Below the pieces are notes generated by a model that made no database searches, was not told the DNA's origin, and saw only the letters and a list, made by a program, of their open reading frames with translations. A DNA stretch of 64,000 bases from Stemphylium vesicarium (taxonomy: Eukaryota > Ascomycota > Dothideomycetes > Pleosporales > Pleosporaceae), in the NCBI GenBank assembly GCA_004380135.1, contig QXCR01000128.1:20351-84350 (forward strand), in the 5' to 3' direction. The position numbers and the translations under genes are program-made. Each line of letters starts with the position of its first letter. The first letter of the stretch is position 1. Below are positions 11,207 through 22,465 of this stretch, in pieces.

Positions 11207-12469
11207 ATGTCTGTCAACGTTCCCTACGTTGAACTGAATGATGGCAACAAGATGCCTCAGGTCGGCTTTGGACTGTGGAAGGTCGACAATGCTACCTGCG
11301 CCGACACTGTCTACAACGCCATCAAGGCTGGATACCGGCTGTTTGACGGTGCTTGCGGTATGTAAATTTCTCTTCCAACCCCACAATTGAACATCGGTCT
11401 TTGATACAGCGAGACGCATCATCGGGCCGTCGCCAACGTAGAATGAACATCTCGTGGTCGGCAATCTTCGACGGACATGATCCCGAATTACCGGTGGCTA
11501 CCACATCCATGTTTCCGCCTCGGAATGCTAGCGTCATCTCTCGGAACGAGTCCGCACCCTCACAGCACACACAAACTGACATGTAAATCGCAGACTACGG
11601 CAACGAAGTCGAGTGCGGCCAAGGCGTAGCCCGTGCCATCAAAGACGGCCTCGTAAAGCGCGAAGACCTCTTCATTGTCAGCAAGCTCTGGCAAACCTTC
11701 CACGACCGCGAGCAAGTCGAGCCCATCTGCCGCAAGCAACTCGGCGACTGGGGCGTCGACTACTTCGACCTGTACATCATCCACTTCCCCGTTGCACTCA
11801 AATACGTCGACCCCAAGGAGCGGTACCCCCCGGGTTGGTTCTACGACGGATCCAGCAAGATCGAGCACAGCAATGCCAGTCTGCAGAGCACATGGGAAGC
11901 CTTTGAAGACCTCAAGAAGAGCGGTCTAGCCAAGAGCATCGGAGTGAGCAACTACAGCGGCGCCCTCCTCCTCGACATGTTCACGTACGCGAAGATCAAG
12001 CCTGCAACCCTCCAGATTGAACACCACCCGTACTACGTCCAACCGTACCTGATCGAACTTGCCCGCCAACACGACATCAAGGTGACGGCGTACTCGTCCT
12101 TTGGACCCCAGAGCTTCATCGAGTGCGACATGAAGATTGCCGCTGACACGCCCCTGCTCTTTGACCATCCTGTTATCAAGAAGATTTCAGACGCTCATGG
12201 AAAGACGCCTGCGCAGGTGCTGCTCCGCTGGTCGACGCAGCGCGGTATTAGCGTTATCCCCAAATCTAACTCGCCACATCGGCTGGCGCAGAATCTCGAT
12301 GTTACGGGTTTCGACCTTAAGGACGGCGAGATTGAGGAGATTTCAGCGCTGGATAAGAACCTCAAGTTTAATGCTCCTACCAACGTACGTGATACCGCGA
12401 TTTTGTTGTTGGTGTTTTTTGCTAACTTTTGCCATGTAGTATGGTATCCCTTGCTATGTCTTCGCGTAG
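11207..12469 (+). CDS. XYL1: NAD(P)H-dependent D-xylose reductase-like aldo-keto reductase
   Basis: Exons 11207-11357, 11594-12384 and 12440-12469 give 323 residues, the usual length of fungal xylose reductases (AKR2). The enzyme reduces D-xylose to xylitol, the first step of fungal pentose use. Exon 1 carries MPQVGFGLWKV. The exon 1/2 junction rebuilds DGACDYGNEVECG, with the catalytic Asp and Tyr. The catalytic Lys is in IVSKLWQTF and the His in LYIIHFP. The cofactor site is VIPKSNSPHRL (Lys-Ser-Asn, then Arg). The tiny last exon adds YGIPCYVFA, a typical end. The chosen ATG has an ideal context (gccaccATGt), but the frame is open upstream to an ATG at 11012, which would add 65 residues (see findings). 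The first intron is long for this window (236 nt). The exact sugar preference cannot be read from sequence. Confidence 0.9.
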
Positions 12470-12625
12470 ACGGTCAGGCAAAGAACTGAGTTGAGGTGAC
12501 GGGCGAACGATCGAGTACGACTTTACGAATAAACACAGGATGAGGTGTGGTGCAACGAAGAAAGTAGGGTACATGAAATAAGAATGAATCAGAATCCACA
12601 CTGCTCTAACGACTGTCGCCCTGTA

Positions 12626-12662
<37 letters not shown>

Positions 12663-12848
12663 GCGTCTATTCCAGCCTGGATTGATCTCAGAATATTAGC
12701 GCACTTGTCTTCTTAGTATTCTCAGTGCTGTTCTATATGACGAGGTAGTATCTTGCTTTCTTCGACCTTTCGCAAGCGGCTTCGCGCGTGGGAAAGGCCC
12801 CGTTAGCATGGTTTTCACAAAAACATTCGTTGCATGCGGCAGAGGTTT
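12470..12848. other. Intergenic with a trinucleotide microsatellite
   Basis: 3' flank of the aldo-keto reductase gene. Apart from the (ACT)n run nothing recognisable is present. Confidence 0.5.
12626..12662 (+). repeat. (ACT)n microsatellite
   Basis: About twelve uninterrupted act units, between the aldo-keto reductase gene and the gene fragments at 12.85 kb. A likely length-polymorphic marker. Confidence 0.9.
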
Positions 12849-13385
12849 TCACGCCCTACTCGTAACGATCAACACTTTGATAGGAGATTTCTTTCCGCGA
12901 CGCGCTAATTCTGTGAGCAGATTGGAGAAAAGCGCAATGACCTCATCAGTTGACGGTGTAGCGGACACGGGCGAGAGTAGAACGTCCAACTCGAGAACGA
13001 TATATGTTTCCCTACACAAGTCTGCGAATGCAGCCCCAAGTATGTCGATCTATTGTTTTGCTGTAGCAGCGGTGCGAAGCTGTGTACAGCTTTGCGCTGT
13101 CGACTTCTGGGAGTGCGCCGAGTTGCCTAATGTTAGCGCTTGAGCGACGACCGACTTGAGAACGTCCAGCGGGTTCAGGGTTTTGTTGTTTTGACCAGGA
13201 ATCTGTTCGTTGACAGCCCATATCGTTGTGACGTTCTTGCTTTTCAACTCTTCAGTAACTCTAACGGCAGCGTCGCGCAACGCTCCTCGCTCTTTGAGGG
13301 TACCCTTCACCAGCATGAGCGACGGTTCTGCGGATTCTGCGAATTTAGTTAACGTCGGAGATTGCCAAAAGGCACTCGAAAAGTT
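12849..13385 (-). pseudogene. Fragment of a large fungal protein (P-loop-associated domain), with in-frame TAG
   Basis: Reading leftwards from 13385 the translation has a conserved-looking block (SAEPSLMLVKGTLKERGAL, then TTIWAVNEQIPGQ and PLDVLKSVVAQAL). The frame meets TAG at 13050-13052, and beyond it the same frame continues with IDILGAAFADLCRETYIVLE, ending at TGA 12849-12851. The continuation across the stop shows that the TAG interrupts a former gene, probably at a Trp codon. From memory, this block type occurs in large fungal multidomain proteins next to NTPase domains, but I cannot name the family. The N-terminal side is missing: at about 13385-13410 the sequence switches to an unrelated fragment on the other strand. 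Confidence 0.55.
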
Positions 13386-13409
13386 GACCCGTTGATTTTG
13401 TTGGCGCAG

Positions 13410-13670
13410 ATTTCGTACCATAACGGCCTGGCTGTAGCTCTCAAGTGGATCGAAAATGTATTGGAGTTGGCGAACGAGGAGCTCAATGGTCGGCAAATTC
13501 GCAACGCAATCACAATCGGAAGGCAACTGGCAAAGTTTCAGAAGAAGAAATCGTCGTATGCGCATCTCAAGCATGCCGTCGAGGTAGCCGGGCAATTTGA
13601 AACGTATGTCAAAGAGACAAAGCAGGATTTCTCGGATGAGCAGATTGCTCGGCTTCATGGACGTCGGTAG
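13410..13670 (+). pseudogene. C-terminal fragment of an AAA-type ATPase
   Basis: The frame encodes ISYHNGLAVALKWIENVL, then ELNGRQIRNAITIGRQLAKF and a tail ending SDEQIARLHGRR before the stop. The LNGRQIRNAI block is characteristic of the C-terminal lid region of a fungal AAA+ ATPase family found in many copies in Pleosporales. The ATP-binding core (Walker A and B) is absent, so this is only the last 86 or so codons. It starts just after a cag that could be an old splice acceptor. It lies back to back with the minus-strand fragment at 12849-13385. Confidence 0.55.
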
Positions 13671-16200
13671 TGGCTGAGGAAAGCCTTTTTCACGTTTTGC
13701 CCATGAAGTATATCAATCGACAATTGGCCTAGTTGCGTTCATGGATAAAGGGTGGGCTCTAGTGTCTCTTTGCAAAGGAATATGTAGCACGCGGGGTTGC
13801 TTGTTTGACCTTGGATAGTTTTGAATATAGGGGCGTTAATACTGTGTTGTCGTAACTTGTGACCGTGTAAAGAAGAGAAGCTGAGGCTGTATATCTAACC
13901 GTATTATCTAGGTACCGTTGAGGCGAATAGTTGCATTCAATAGGCGCTTGGCCACCTGATTGAAGGTGTTATATACTGATACACCTGGCCCATAGCAGGC
14001 GAGGATGAGAGTTGGTGTGGTAATAACTGGTGTTGCGCAAGCAGCCGGTCGGTGGCGGTGGGTTTATTTGCCAAACACGTTTTTTTACTTCGCAGCCTAA
14101 CCCAGGTATTACTCCACAACAGCGAAGAATGTAGGCGTTCTTTCCATCACGTCACCACATCACACGTCCGCGCGCCATCACATGTTTCATCCCCACTTCC
14201 TACGGCAGCGGTCCGCATATCTTCGGAGAAGAGAAAGAAGGAGGCTGGGTGGCTGGTGTATGCTGTGCTACAGCATACATAACATAAGCTTTGACCAATG
14301 ATGTAAAGACACACACTACTTCCATCGGAGAGCAGTCCCACAAGTGGCTTGGCAGACAAACGCTTACGCATAGTGTCAAACCTTGCAACATGGCAAAATG
14401 CCACTTTACAATGATTTGGCTACCCGCTACGAGGGTCTGGAAGGGACCTTTTTTCTGCTAGCTTGGTGGCTTGATAGCTTGTAATGCAGGTTTGGCGGTG
14501 AACTGCATTGTGCAATCGCGATCTCTTTCTCAGTCATGCCTGACAAAGTTGTCGCAACGTTTTCTTGAGTGATGTTTGGAGCAGGAAGAAGAAGAGGAGA
14601 CAAGGGTGTGTATCCGTGTGATTCGTCTCGGATCATGGAAGCGCATCCTTCCGTTCCCCCTCTACTTTCGCTTTTTCCCGCGACTTTCTTCACTCCGCTA
14701 CCGCGCAACAATTCAATGTCCGCTTCTCTCTTTGCCATGGCATGGCGATTTTTTTTGTGTAAAAGTAGCATCGCCGACTATGATAGCGACAACGATAACG
14801 TTATTGCTAGCTTGCGGGGTCGCAATAAGCTAGGCTCGAATCACCTCGCCGCCCACGCTTAACCGGCATAGTGTTTTGTGCTACTACACTATTGTGTTTA
14901 CCAGCTCTGGCTGGGGATACGGCTTCGCATCGTGATATCAAAGATCACGAGTCTCGTCAGCTCTCTCGTGATCAAGAAGCTCTCTTTCGATCGCCTTGAT
15001 TACCCACTTTTCGTATTGGTCTGATCGCCGCGTCTCGTAATTCCGAGCGTCCGCTAAGCTCCGAGCTGCGAGTTGCGATCGTGTGAAGTACTAGAACAGC
15101 CGCATCAATGCCGTATGATCCGCATTTGCGCACGGGTAGCTGACATTTATGCCCCGCTAAACTCGTTCCGCTGCCTGCATGCTCTGCCTTGTGCCCGGAT
15201 GGGTTACGCCGATGTACGAAAGAGAGGAATATGGGCTATGGGCTACGGGCTACGAGGCGACAGGAAAGGTTGCTTTGAAATGCCTGCACATGCATATGTT
15301 TGAACTCGCGGAGCGAAGAGAAGAAACCGCATCCTCTTGAATGATGAAGCTGGTCAAAGCTGCTGTTCTAGTGTGTTTTACCTTCCCCATTACGCTACGG
15401 TTAAAAAAAATCTAGCTGTGGATGATTCAGACGCATGTAATGCGTGACATCACCAACGAAAGCTTTCGAGCCTCTTTGCAACATTTTGGGCGGGCGCGCG
15501 CACAAGCATCCGCGGATCCCGGAGCTAGTCCTGAAAACGGGGTCGAAGCCAGCACCATCCATCATCCCAACTCACACTTGCAACCTGCCAACGCCGTCGT
15601 TAACCTTACAAAAGAACATTAAAAACGCGCCATACCAGATTTCATTGTGTATTATCAATCGATTTTGTCGGCCAAGTCAGGCAAAGCATAACAGACTTGA
15701 CGTCTTTCGACATCACGCGCTACGTGTGTCTGCCATATCTGCCATCCAGACATCCTCGTCTCTCTTACTTCTCGCCCGTATCACGTACATAACAACGCAT
15801 ACGCAACAACATCCTTGACTCTTCCCCTTCCGGCGTACCCTTACCAAGTCACTTTATGATACCCCGGATCTTCTCCTTCTGCTTCTACTCGACCGAACTC
15901 TTGTGCAAAAAAGAAGTGACCGACCGACCGATCGACCGACTGCCGCCGCATCTGACTGACGTATTCAACTGACGTCGTCCCCCATCTGGTCTTTGCGCGC
16001 GCCGAATCGTCTCGTCTCGTCTCGCTTTGTTTTCTTTGCTTTTTTGCCCTTTTATCGGAGACGACTGCTACGTTACGCATCACGCATACACACCGCATCG
16101 CATCGATCGCATTTTGCTTGGCCAAAGCGCTGCGCTGCGACTCTGGATATCGGAAACGCTTCAACTGGATTTGAATATACATTGCGACCACTTTTTGAAA
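13671..16200. other. Long intergenic region
   Basis: About 2.5 kb with no supported gene. Short simple repeats occur near the right end: a GACC run at about 15918-15940 and a TCGTC-type run at about 16009-16023, both in the probable 5' leader of the next gene. Confidence 0.5.
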
Positions 16201-16971
16201 ATGGTCTTATCGACGGAACAGAGCCAGATGAGGTACGTCTTATCGCTGTCGCGTCCATGTTTCAAAACAGCTGGGGGTGCTAACATGTCTTGTGCTTTCC
16301 AGGTTCCTTGCCATCGTGCTTCCTTGCCTCACTCTCTGCACGCATACCCTCCTCGCCGTCTCCTATATACTACCCGGCGAGGATCTCGACCGCGCATACT
16401 TCTCTGTCATATACAATGTGCTCGCCGGCTGCGCGAGTATACTGGGGTTGGTGGGCGCTGTAAGGGTAAGTCGGCTTCTTCTGCCCCGCGTTTCGTGCGA
16501 CTCGTTATCGGATCGTCCGGAACAAGTGCGTCAGGTGTTTGTCAGAGCTAACATTGCGATTCGCAGTCGATACCATGTCTTGTGTCAGCTTACACGCTCC
16601 TCCACACGATGACGCTATCGTTCGTAACCATCGCCATCATAAACCTCATCCTTCCCTTCGACTTCTTGCTGCTAAATCCGGTAATTCCGAGCTATGCCGT
16701 CGACGGATCATCCATATGCCACGACATCGACGCGGGCTTTGGATGGGACGATGAGTGGGTGGAGAAGTGCTCAACAAGCTTGAGCATTATAAAGTTTGGA
16801 GGCGCGTGCTTTGGTCTGGTCCTGATGCTTGCGCAGTGGTGGGCTCTGTTGAGTGTACGGAGATGGGGACAGGAGCTGCGGTCTCAGCCAAAGGAGGCCG
16901 GTGCGGACGTGGAAAAGGCTTGCCTTGTGTACGGGGAGAGTATGATTTATGATGAAAAGACAGGATTCTAA
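16201..16971 (+). CDS. Small four-helix membrane protein of unknown function
   Basis: Exons 16201-16232, 16303-16465 and 16567-16971 give 199 residues. Introns are GT-AG (GTACGT and GTAAGT donors) and keep phase. Four hydrophobic segments are visible: FLAIVLPCLTLCTHTLLAVS; VIYNVLAGCASILGLVGAV; a long one around SFVTIAIINLILPFDFLLL; and FGGACFGLVLMLAQWWALL. Between helices 3 and 4 lies a loop with two cysteines (SICHDIDAGFGW, EKCSTS) that could form a disulfide outside the cytosol. The C-terminal tail is charged and ends EKTGF. The layout recalls fungal tetraspan/MARVEL-like proteins, but no family motif proves it. Confidence 0.75.
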
Positions 16972-17108
16972 ATGATTATAATGAATTAAGATTACAAGCA
17001 CGACTGGGTCGCAAGATGGTGGAGCTCGGGAAGCTCGTGGTATGACGTACGTCCAAGAAACACGTGAAGACTCGGCATTCCTTGACGCGGGATGCGCGCG
17101 TAGACATG

Positions 17109-17857
17109 TTACGCGAATCGGACCGGCATGTTGATCTCTAGGTTGTGGTTGACGCCGTCAACAAGGTCAGTTTCCACCGGGACATTGGCTACGGAGACTT
17201 ACCAGGATTCCAACACGTTTCGCGAACCCAAAGCTGGCCGGCCGCTTCATTCGCCTTGGACCTTTCTCTCCAAAAGAGGAATTTGAGGCACTCTCTGTCG
17301 TTGTTGAGGTAGCGAGTGTAGGTCCTCACTGTCCAGAATGAGCAACTGTCGCATTTACAGGCGCACCTTGCCCATCTCTGAATATCTCCACAATGCATGC
17401 ATATCTTGTCAGTATGACTGATCCATTCGTTCCTGCCCCCAGCTTCTGTCGGAACTACCCGTGTAAACCTGCCCACGTGCCACGAGCAGATGTTGGGCGG
17501 GAGCTCGACCACGTCATAATGAAAGCCGATGAGCGTATTGGATACGCAGGCCGAACTGTTGGATGAGCTGAACATGCTGATGGGATATGTAGCATTGCAT
17601 ATGACGCAGTACTGGTGAGTGGGTTTCGGAGGCGACGGCTTCATGTAGTTTTGAACAGCGCGTCGCGCACATCTTGAAAGCGGAGCCTGCCAGCGCGCCG
17701 GGTCGAGGCGTATGATGTTGTTGAATCGTGATGTCGTGAGCTTGAGGGCCAGGAGAGCGTCTAGCGCAAGGCAATCGGTGATGTCGAGAATGAGCTCCGT
17801 AGGCAGGTCATGGAAGGATGCGGTGTTTGAAGACATGGAGGCGCGTACTTTTCGCAT
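17109..17857 (-). CDS. F-box domain protein
   Basis: The main exon (17203-17857) encodes an F-box near the N-terminus (FHDLPTELILDITDCLALDA, then KLTTSRFNNIIRLD), followed by a Cys-rich part (YCVICNATYPIS, CMHCGDIQRWARCACKC) that may bind zinc. Start: the frame is open up to an ATG at 17983, but the ATG at 17857 (MRKVRASMSS) or 17836 (MSSNTASF) fits better, because a pyrimidine-rich stretch ending in CAG precedes it. End: a GTAAGT donor at 17202 and an AG at 17138 define a 65-nt intron and a short last exon (17109-17137) ending NMPVRFA; without splicing the protein would stop at 17189. Likely an SCF substrate adaptor; the target is unknown. Confidence 0.7.
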
Positions 17858-17983
17858 ATCTGACGGGCGGTTCAGAGTAGTTGATTGTGTCTTTCTGAAA
17901 AAGAAAAAACTTAGGGAGCAGGAAGTGTATTTTGTTGGCGTGAACCACGCAGTCCAACGTTGAAGCCATTTCTTCGGTCCCAT

Positions 17984-20225
17984 TCAAACAGGCGTTACCT
18001 TTGTGGGAGTGTGAATGCTCTCTTCAGGGCAAGCAGCACTCTTTTGTGACAAGGCGAACATTTCACTAACACTGGCTCCATGACGCCGCCTCCTTCCAAA
18101 GGGCTTGTTTCATTTCCCTTGCCTGGAATTCACGTTGCACCAGGTGATGTGTGACAGGATGACAGGGCGTATAACTCGGAGGCGGGTAATAGATTTAGTG
18201 GTCATGTCGGAGGTGTGGCTGATGCCGTCAGGGAGTCTGAGACAGCAAATGGCCTGTGGCAGGCGCGTGACGTTGTGCCAACGGGAACGGGAATGGAAAC
18301 GGAAGGATCCATGGACACTTGATACGGAAAGAGCGACGCGATGGCGATAAAGGAAAGAACAAGAGGGCGAGACTGGAGAAGCGGGTCAATGAGTGGGAAA
18401 TAGTGGCCATGGCAGCCGGCACCGTTCTTGAAGCACGTACCGCGCCCCAGACTTACTTTTGAGTGCAATAGCGTAACGGGAAGTAGGCGAACTACAAAAG
18501 CTGGGGTAGACGGGAGCGCGTGCCTAGCCGAATGAAGCAAAACCCTGTTACTCCAGAGATGGTTTTGCGAGTATCCGTTGGACGTGACAAGGTTTCTGGT
18601 CGGTAGTCATCCTGGCCACCTGGTACTGGCGCTGACAGGCGTAAGTGTATACTGACCTGCTGGCTGGCGTCGTCTATGCTGTGAGACATGATGAAATTGC
18701 AGCGTCAAGCTGGGGCTGGTGAGAGTCCAAGGAAGCGTCGGCAGCGCATTCCGAGCACCATCGTCCAACACTGACGCTTTTTTTTCTCACCTCGACAAGC
18801 TCGGCGTGCAGCCTAACAGACGGTGTGCATGCATGGCTCGCTCGCGACAAAGCGGTCCAACCGCGGGCTGCGAGCCTCATGTGGTAACACGGCCGGCTTC
18901 GGCAGCTGGACGTCTGGGTCTTGGTTGCGTGAGATAACGATCGAGTCTGCGCCATCAGGCTTCCCCCTCAGCCAAGGTGCATGAGCTATGATAGGCATGT
19001 AAGCCACAAATCGATATTTTCTCAGAGGTCCGTCTCTGGGAGCAGCTCATTGGAGAGTATCCACACTGGTCGTCGATGCCCCGCACCGCAGCCCAAGCGC
19101 GCTCACTCAGTCGGTCATGATGGAGGGCAGCGTGTTGGCAGATGGTGGGGTCAGATGGCACACGGGACGCACCCTCAGTGGCATTTCTGCGAACTCGCTG
19201 TTCGCAACGAGTTCGCAGACAGACGGGGCGGCCACGACGATACGTCGACAGCGTGACAGGTGCGTGCCCTCAACGTGGCCCAGTGTCCGGAGCGAGTACA
19301 GAGGGGTCTCAGACAGCCACGTGTGTATCAAAAAGGAGGCGCGCGGGGCTCTTTGTGTGGCTCTGTGGTGAATAGCCGATGGTCCCAGGCTGGCTGTGAG
19401 CGCCCGAACAACGGTTCGCTAACCGCGCTCCCACTGCATGCATATCCCGCACTGCTCGAGGTCGACGGCTTGCAGCTGCCCATCCAGGACGTCATCCGCC
19501 CATTGTGCTTCCACTGCGCCGGCCGCTCGTACACCCAAGTCGAAGGGGTAGCAGACGGCCATGTAGGCTCCCTTCTCCATACGCAATACGCAAGGCTGCG
19601 GCGCCGCGCCTCTGCGCCCGAGGGAGCCGTGGGCGCAAGACGGGATGATTGAGAGGATCAACTAATTGCATGCAGATGCTGAGGCCCGTGTCTTCGAAGC
19701 GGAGATGAATTAAGTGGATAGGTCGTTGCTCGGCCTGCTTAGCGCGAGGAATCCAGCGTCCCCTTTCGACATAATCCTCACGCATTCCCGCGATATCTCC
19801 CGAGTGCCTCCTAACCCCTACCCGCCCAGCTGTGCTTCTCTCGGTGACTTCACTTTGCTCCCTGCTTAGTGAACAGCTGTCGCTCCTTTTTCGCGGTGAA
19901 GGTGAGTACTCACGAAACGCTCCTGTCGGTACGCGGCACCGCTTCATCTCCAAAATATCTCCGCTCTCCACCAAAATTTTCCGCTGCCCGCCTCGACTCC
20001 ATCGCCCGCCCCCCATAGCGCCAGCAATTGCCTCCGCCCGGCCGCCGACACCAATTGACTACAGTGACCTTTTTGTTTTGTGTCGAGGAGCCCTGCTGAT
20101 CATTTGCTCTCTCTTGCAGAATACCCAGTTGTCACTCCACCCACCACACTCGCACACAGACACACCACCTTTTGGCGCTACCACCTCGAGTCCACACAAC
20201 CGACGGCGATTCTTTCCCCCCCAAC
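17984..20225. other. Long intergenic region with the leader of the next gene
   Basis: No coding region that I can support between the F-box gene and the ATG at 20226. The right end is pyrimidine-rich and holds a probable 5' UTR intron (see next entry). Confidence 0.45.
19902..20119 (+). other. Probable 5' UTR intron
   Basis: A strong donor (GTGAGT after gaag) at 19902 and a pyrimidine-rich acceptor (ctctctcttgcag) ending at 20119 bracket 218 nt upstream of the ATG at 20226. Introns in long leaders are common in filamentous fungi. Inferred; RNA-seq would settle it. Confidence 0.4.
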
Positions 20226-21737
20226 ATGTCCTACTACAACGACGCGTCGTGGAACACACCCGCTCCTGGCCGCCAGCAGTCATACGAGCAGCCGCCACCA
20301 CCTTCGCGATCAGGTACCGGTCCAATGGGCTATAACGGCGCAGGTGCAGCCATTCACATGGATATAGGCACAAGCTCTACTGTTAACAGCGAGGTCGCCA
20401 ATGCCTACGCTTCCCAGTTTGAGGGTACGTTGCAGCACCTTTTCGGTCGACTTGGTCCTGGCAGTGTCGTCTTGGGCGCTCAATGCGACAAACGTGGCAG
20501 TGACAGGCACAGACGTGGATATTATGCATCGAGAGCACGAACGCTAACACCACGACAGAGGTCGACCGCGCCCTCGAGAACCTCGCCAAGAGCGGAAAGC
20601 CCTTTGGCCCTGGATTCCCGCCCACCCCCATGGGCAATGCCCGCCGCGAGTCCATGCCCATGATGGGAGGTGGTCCTCGCCCATACCCCGACTACGGTAT
20701 GCAGCACACGATCATCATCCTTACTTACCCACCCATACTGACACCCCACCAGAGCAACAACAGCGCATGGGCGGCCCCCAGCGCCATCACTCGGTCAGCG
20801 AGTACGACGGCTCCCGCTCCCACTCGGCGTCCAACGTGCAGGGCTTCTACCAGAACCAGCGCTATGCGCCCCGACCCAACGACGCGGACCAGATGGCACA
20901 GGCGAAGCGGCGGATGGCGGCTCAGCGAGAGCGTGAGCTGCGCAACTACCACCAGGAGCAGCAATACCACAGAAGTAAGGACTCGGAATCTGGGCAACAA
21001 TAGTAGCAGGACAGCTGGTTGACTAGGGTAATACAGACGTTTCAGGCTCAGGCTCCAAGTCGGACCGCTCCATGAGCCCCAATGCCATGAATGAAGATGA
21101 GCGCCGCGAACTCATCGCCCGCCAGCACCGTGCTTTGTATGGCGAGACCTCCACCCTGTACAACAACAACCCCACCTCGAGCCAGGACGTTCGCGTTCAG
21201 ACGTCGGGCGCCGGTCGTGGTCCGTCTCCCCTCGCCTTTGACCCCTTCGGCATGCAGGCCCAGAATGTTGCCGGCGAGGGCTCCGTCCAGATGCCGCCGC
21301 GCGACAAGGACGTCGCTGGTGGCCCCCAAGACGCTCGTGTCAACAGCACCTCATCACCGTCGACGGCCCAGAACGCTGCTTTCAACCTGTTTGACGCTCA
21401 GCAAGCCAGCCGAACTTCCAACTCGTCGCCTGGTGGCTCTCCTCCTGTGCCGGGACAAAATGCCAACGGCTCCGGTGTGGCCCCCATTGGCACACGTCCA
21501 CAGAACCAGAACCTGCAGCAACCCGGCGGCACTGCTCTAGGCAAGCGTACAAACTCGCCTCTGCCGTCGCCTCTGGGCTACAACTCGTACAATGCTAGCG
21601 AGCAGAACAACATGGCGACTACATCTGCTGCTATGAATCCTTCTTCTACTATTACTGACAAGGGCGTTGGTATTTGGAACAATGGACCCTGGAGCAACAC
21701 TCCCACGCAGGGCGTGCAGGCGTCAGTCTGGGGTTAG
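20226..21737 (+). CDS. Low-complexity Gln/Ser/Pro-rich protein, conserved-looking, function unknown
   Basis: Exons 20226-20424, 20559-20696, 20753-20974 and 21037-21737 give 419 residues; all three introns are GT-AG and phase-consistent. The N-terminus is Tyr/Pro/Gln-rich (MSYYNDASWNTPAPG). A short helical segment follows (EEVDRALENLAKSGKPFG), then a basic coiled-coil-like part (AQAKRRMAAQRERELRNYHQ) and a conserved-looking motif (NEDERRELIARQHRALYG) near the middle. The remainder is disordered Ser/Asn/Pro/Gly sequence ending TPTQGVQASVWG. Such composition is typical of RNA-associated or cytoplasmic scaffold proteins, but no RNA-binding domain is visible, so no function is assigned. Confidence 0.8.
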
Positions 21738-22465
21738 AAAACGGAGTTTTGATTTGGGAGATATGATGCACATGCGGAGTTTCTGCATTTCAGGTGTCCG
21801 GGCATACTGTGTCGGTCTTTCAACTACTACCATAGGCGGTGCAGGTCAAGGGGTGGTTGGCGAATATTTCCTGTGGGTTCGAGGTGCACTTTCGGCATGC
21901 CCACTCACGTCTTTGGGTCTTGCTGAAGATAATATACCTTTTCACGGGCGGTTATATGGGTGTTTGCTGGCAGGTTCTAGGGTTGGCATCGGTTCATGGG
22001 GCTTGCGGGAGTTTGCTTGGGATGTCTTGCTATTATCGGTTGCTAGCTTTTCGGATCTGGTCAAGAGCATCTGCATCAACGAGCGGCAGGCATGGTACTG
22101 CACTGCCTCGATGATCTTGGGATGCTATGAGGGCTGGTACATCTAACGGAACGGTCTAATGGGAAAAGTGGTTTGGGACGACGTTTGCTGTGATTCCACC
22201 GTGTCCAAAAAAATTAAAGGCGTCCTTGCGACCTGCCTGTTTCAGGGTAACGGCTGCCGGTGGGAGGGAGCTAGCACGTGACCCTTGCTAGCGTAGTCGC
22301 AAGCGAGATCAGGGTTAGCGCGCCGCGGCAACCCCAGCTCCAGAATCGTGGCCTTTGGGAACTGTCGAGCGACTATCACCAGCAGCTTCCACGACATCTC
22401 TCATCACCCTCACCCACACCCACACCCCATCCATCTCGCACCGGTTACCGCTCACATCGCCCATC
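21738..22465. other. Intergenic between the Gln-rich protein and Sec61-beta genes
   Basis: 3' UTR of the first gene and promoter/leader of the second. No separate gene seen; the right end is C-rich, fitting a leader. Confidence 0.5.

Noticed and set aside
13386..13658. Upstream part of the minus-strand frame that runs into the 12849-13385 fragment
   Set aside because: It is antisense to the AAA-ATPase C-terminus, which has clear family sequence on the plus strand.
15918..15940. GACC simple repeat as a regulatory element
   Set aside because: Short, imperfect and within a pyrimidine/purine-biased leader; no evidence beyond composition.
20725..21000. Minus-strand frame over the Gln-rich gene
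   Set aside because: Shadow of exon 3 on the other strand.
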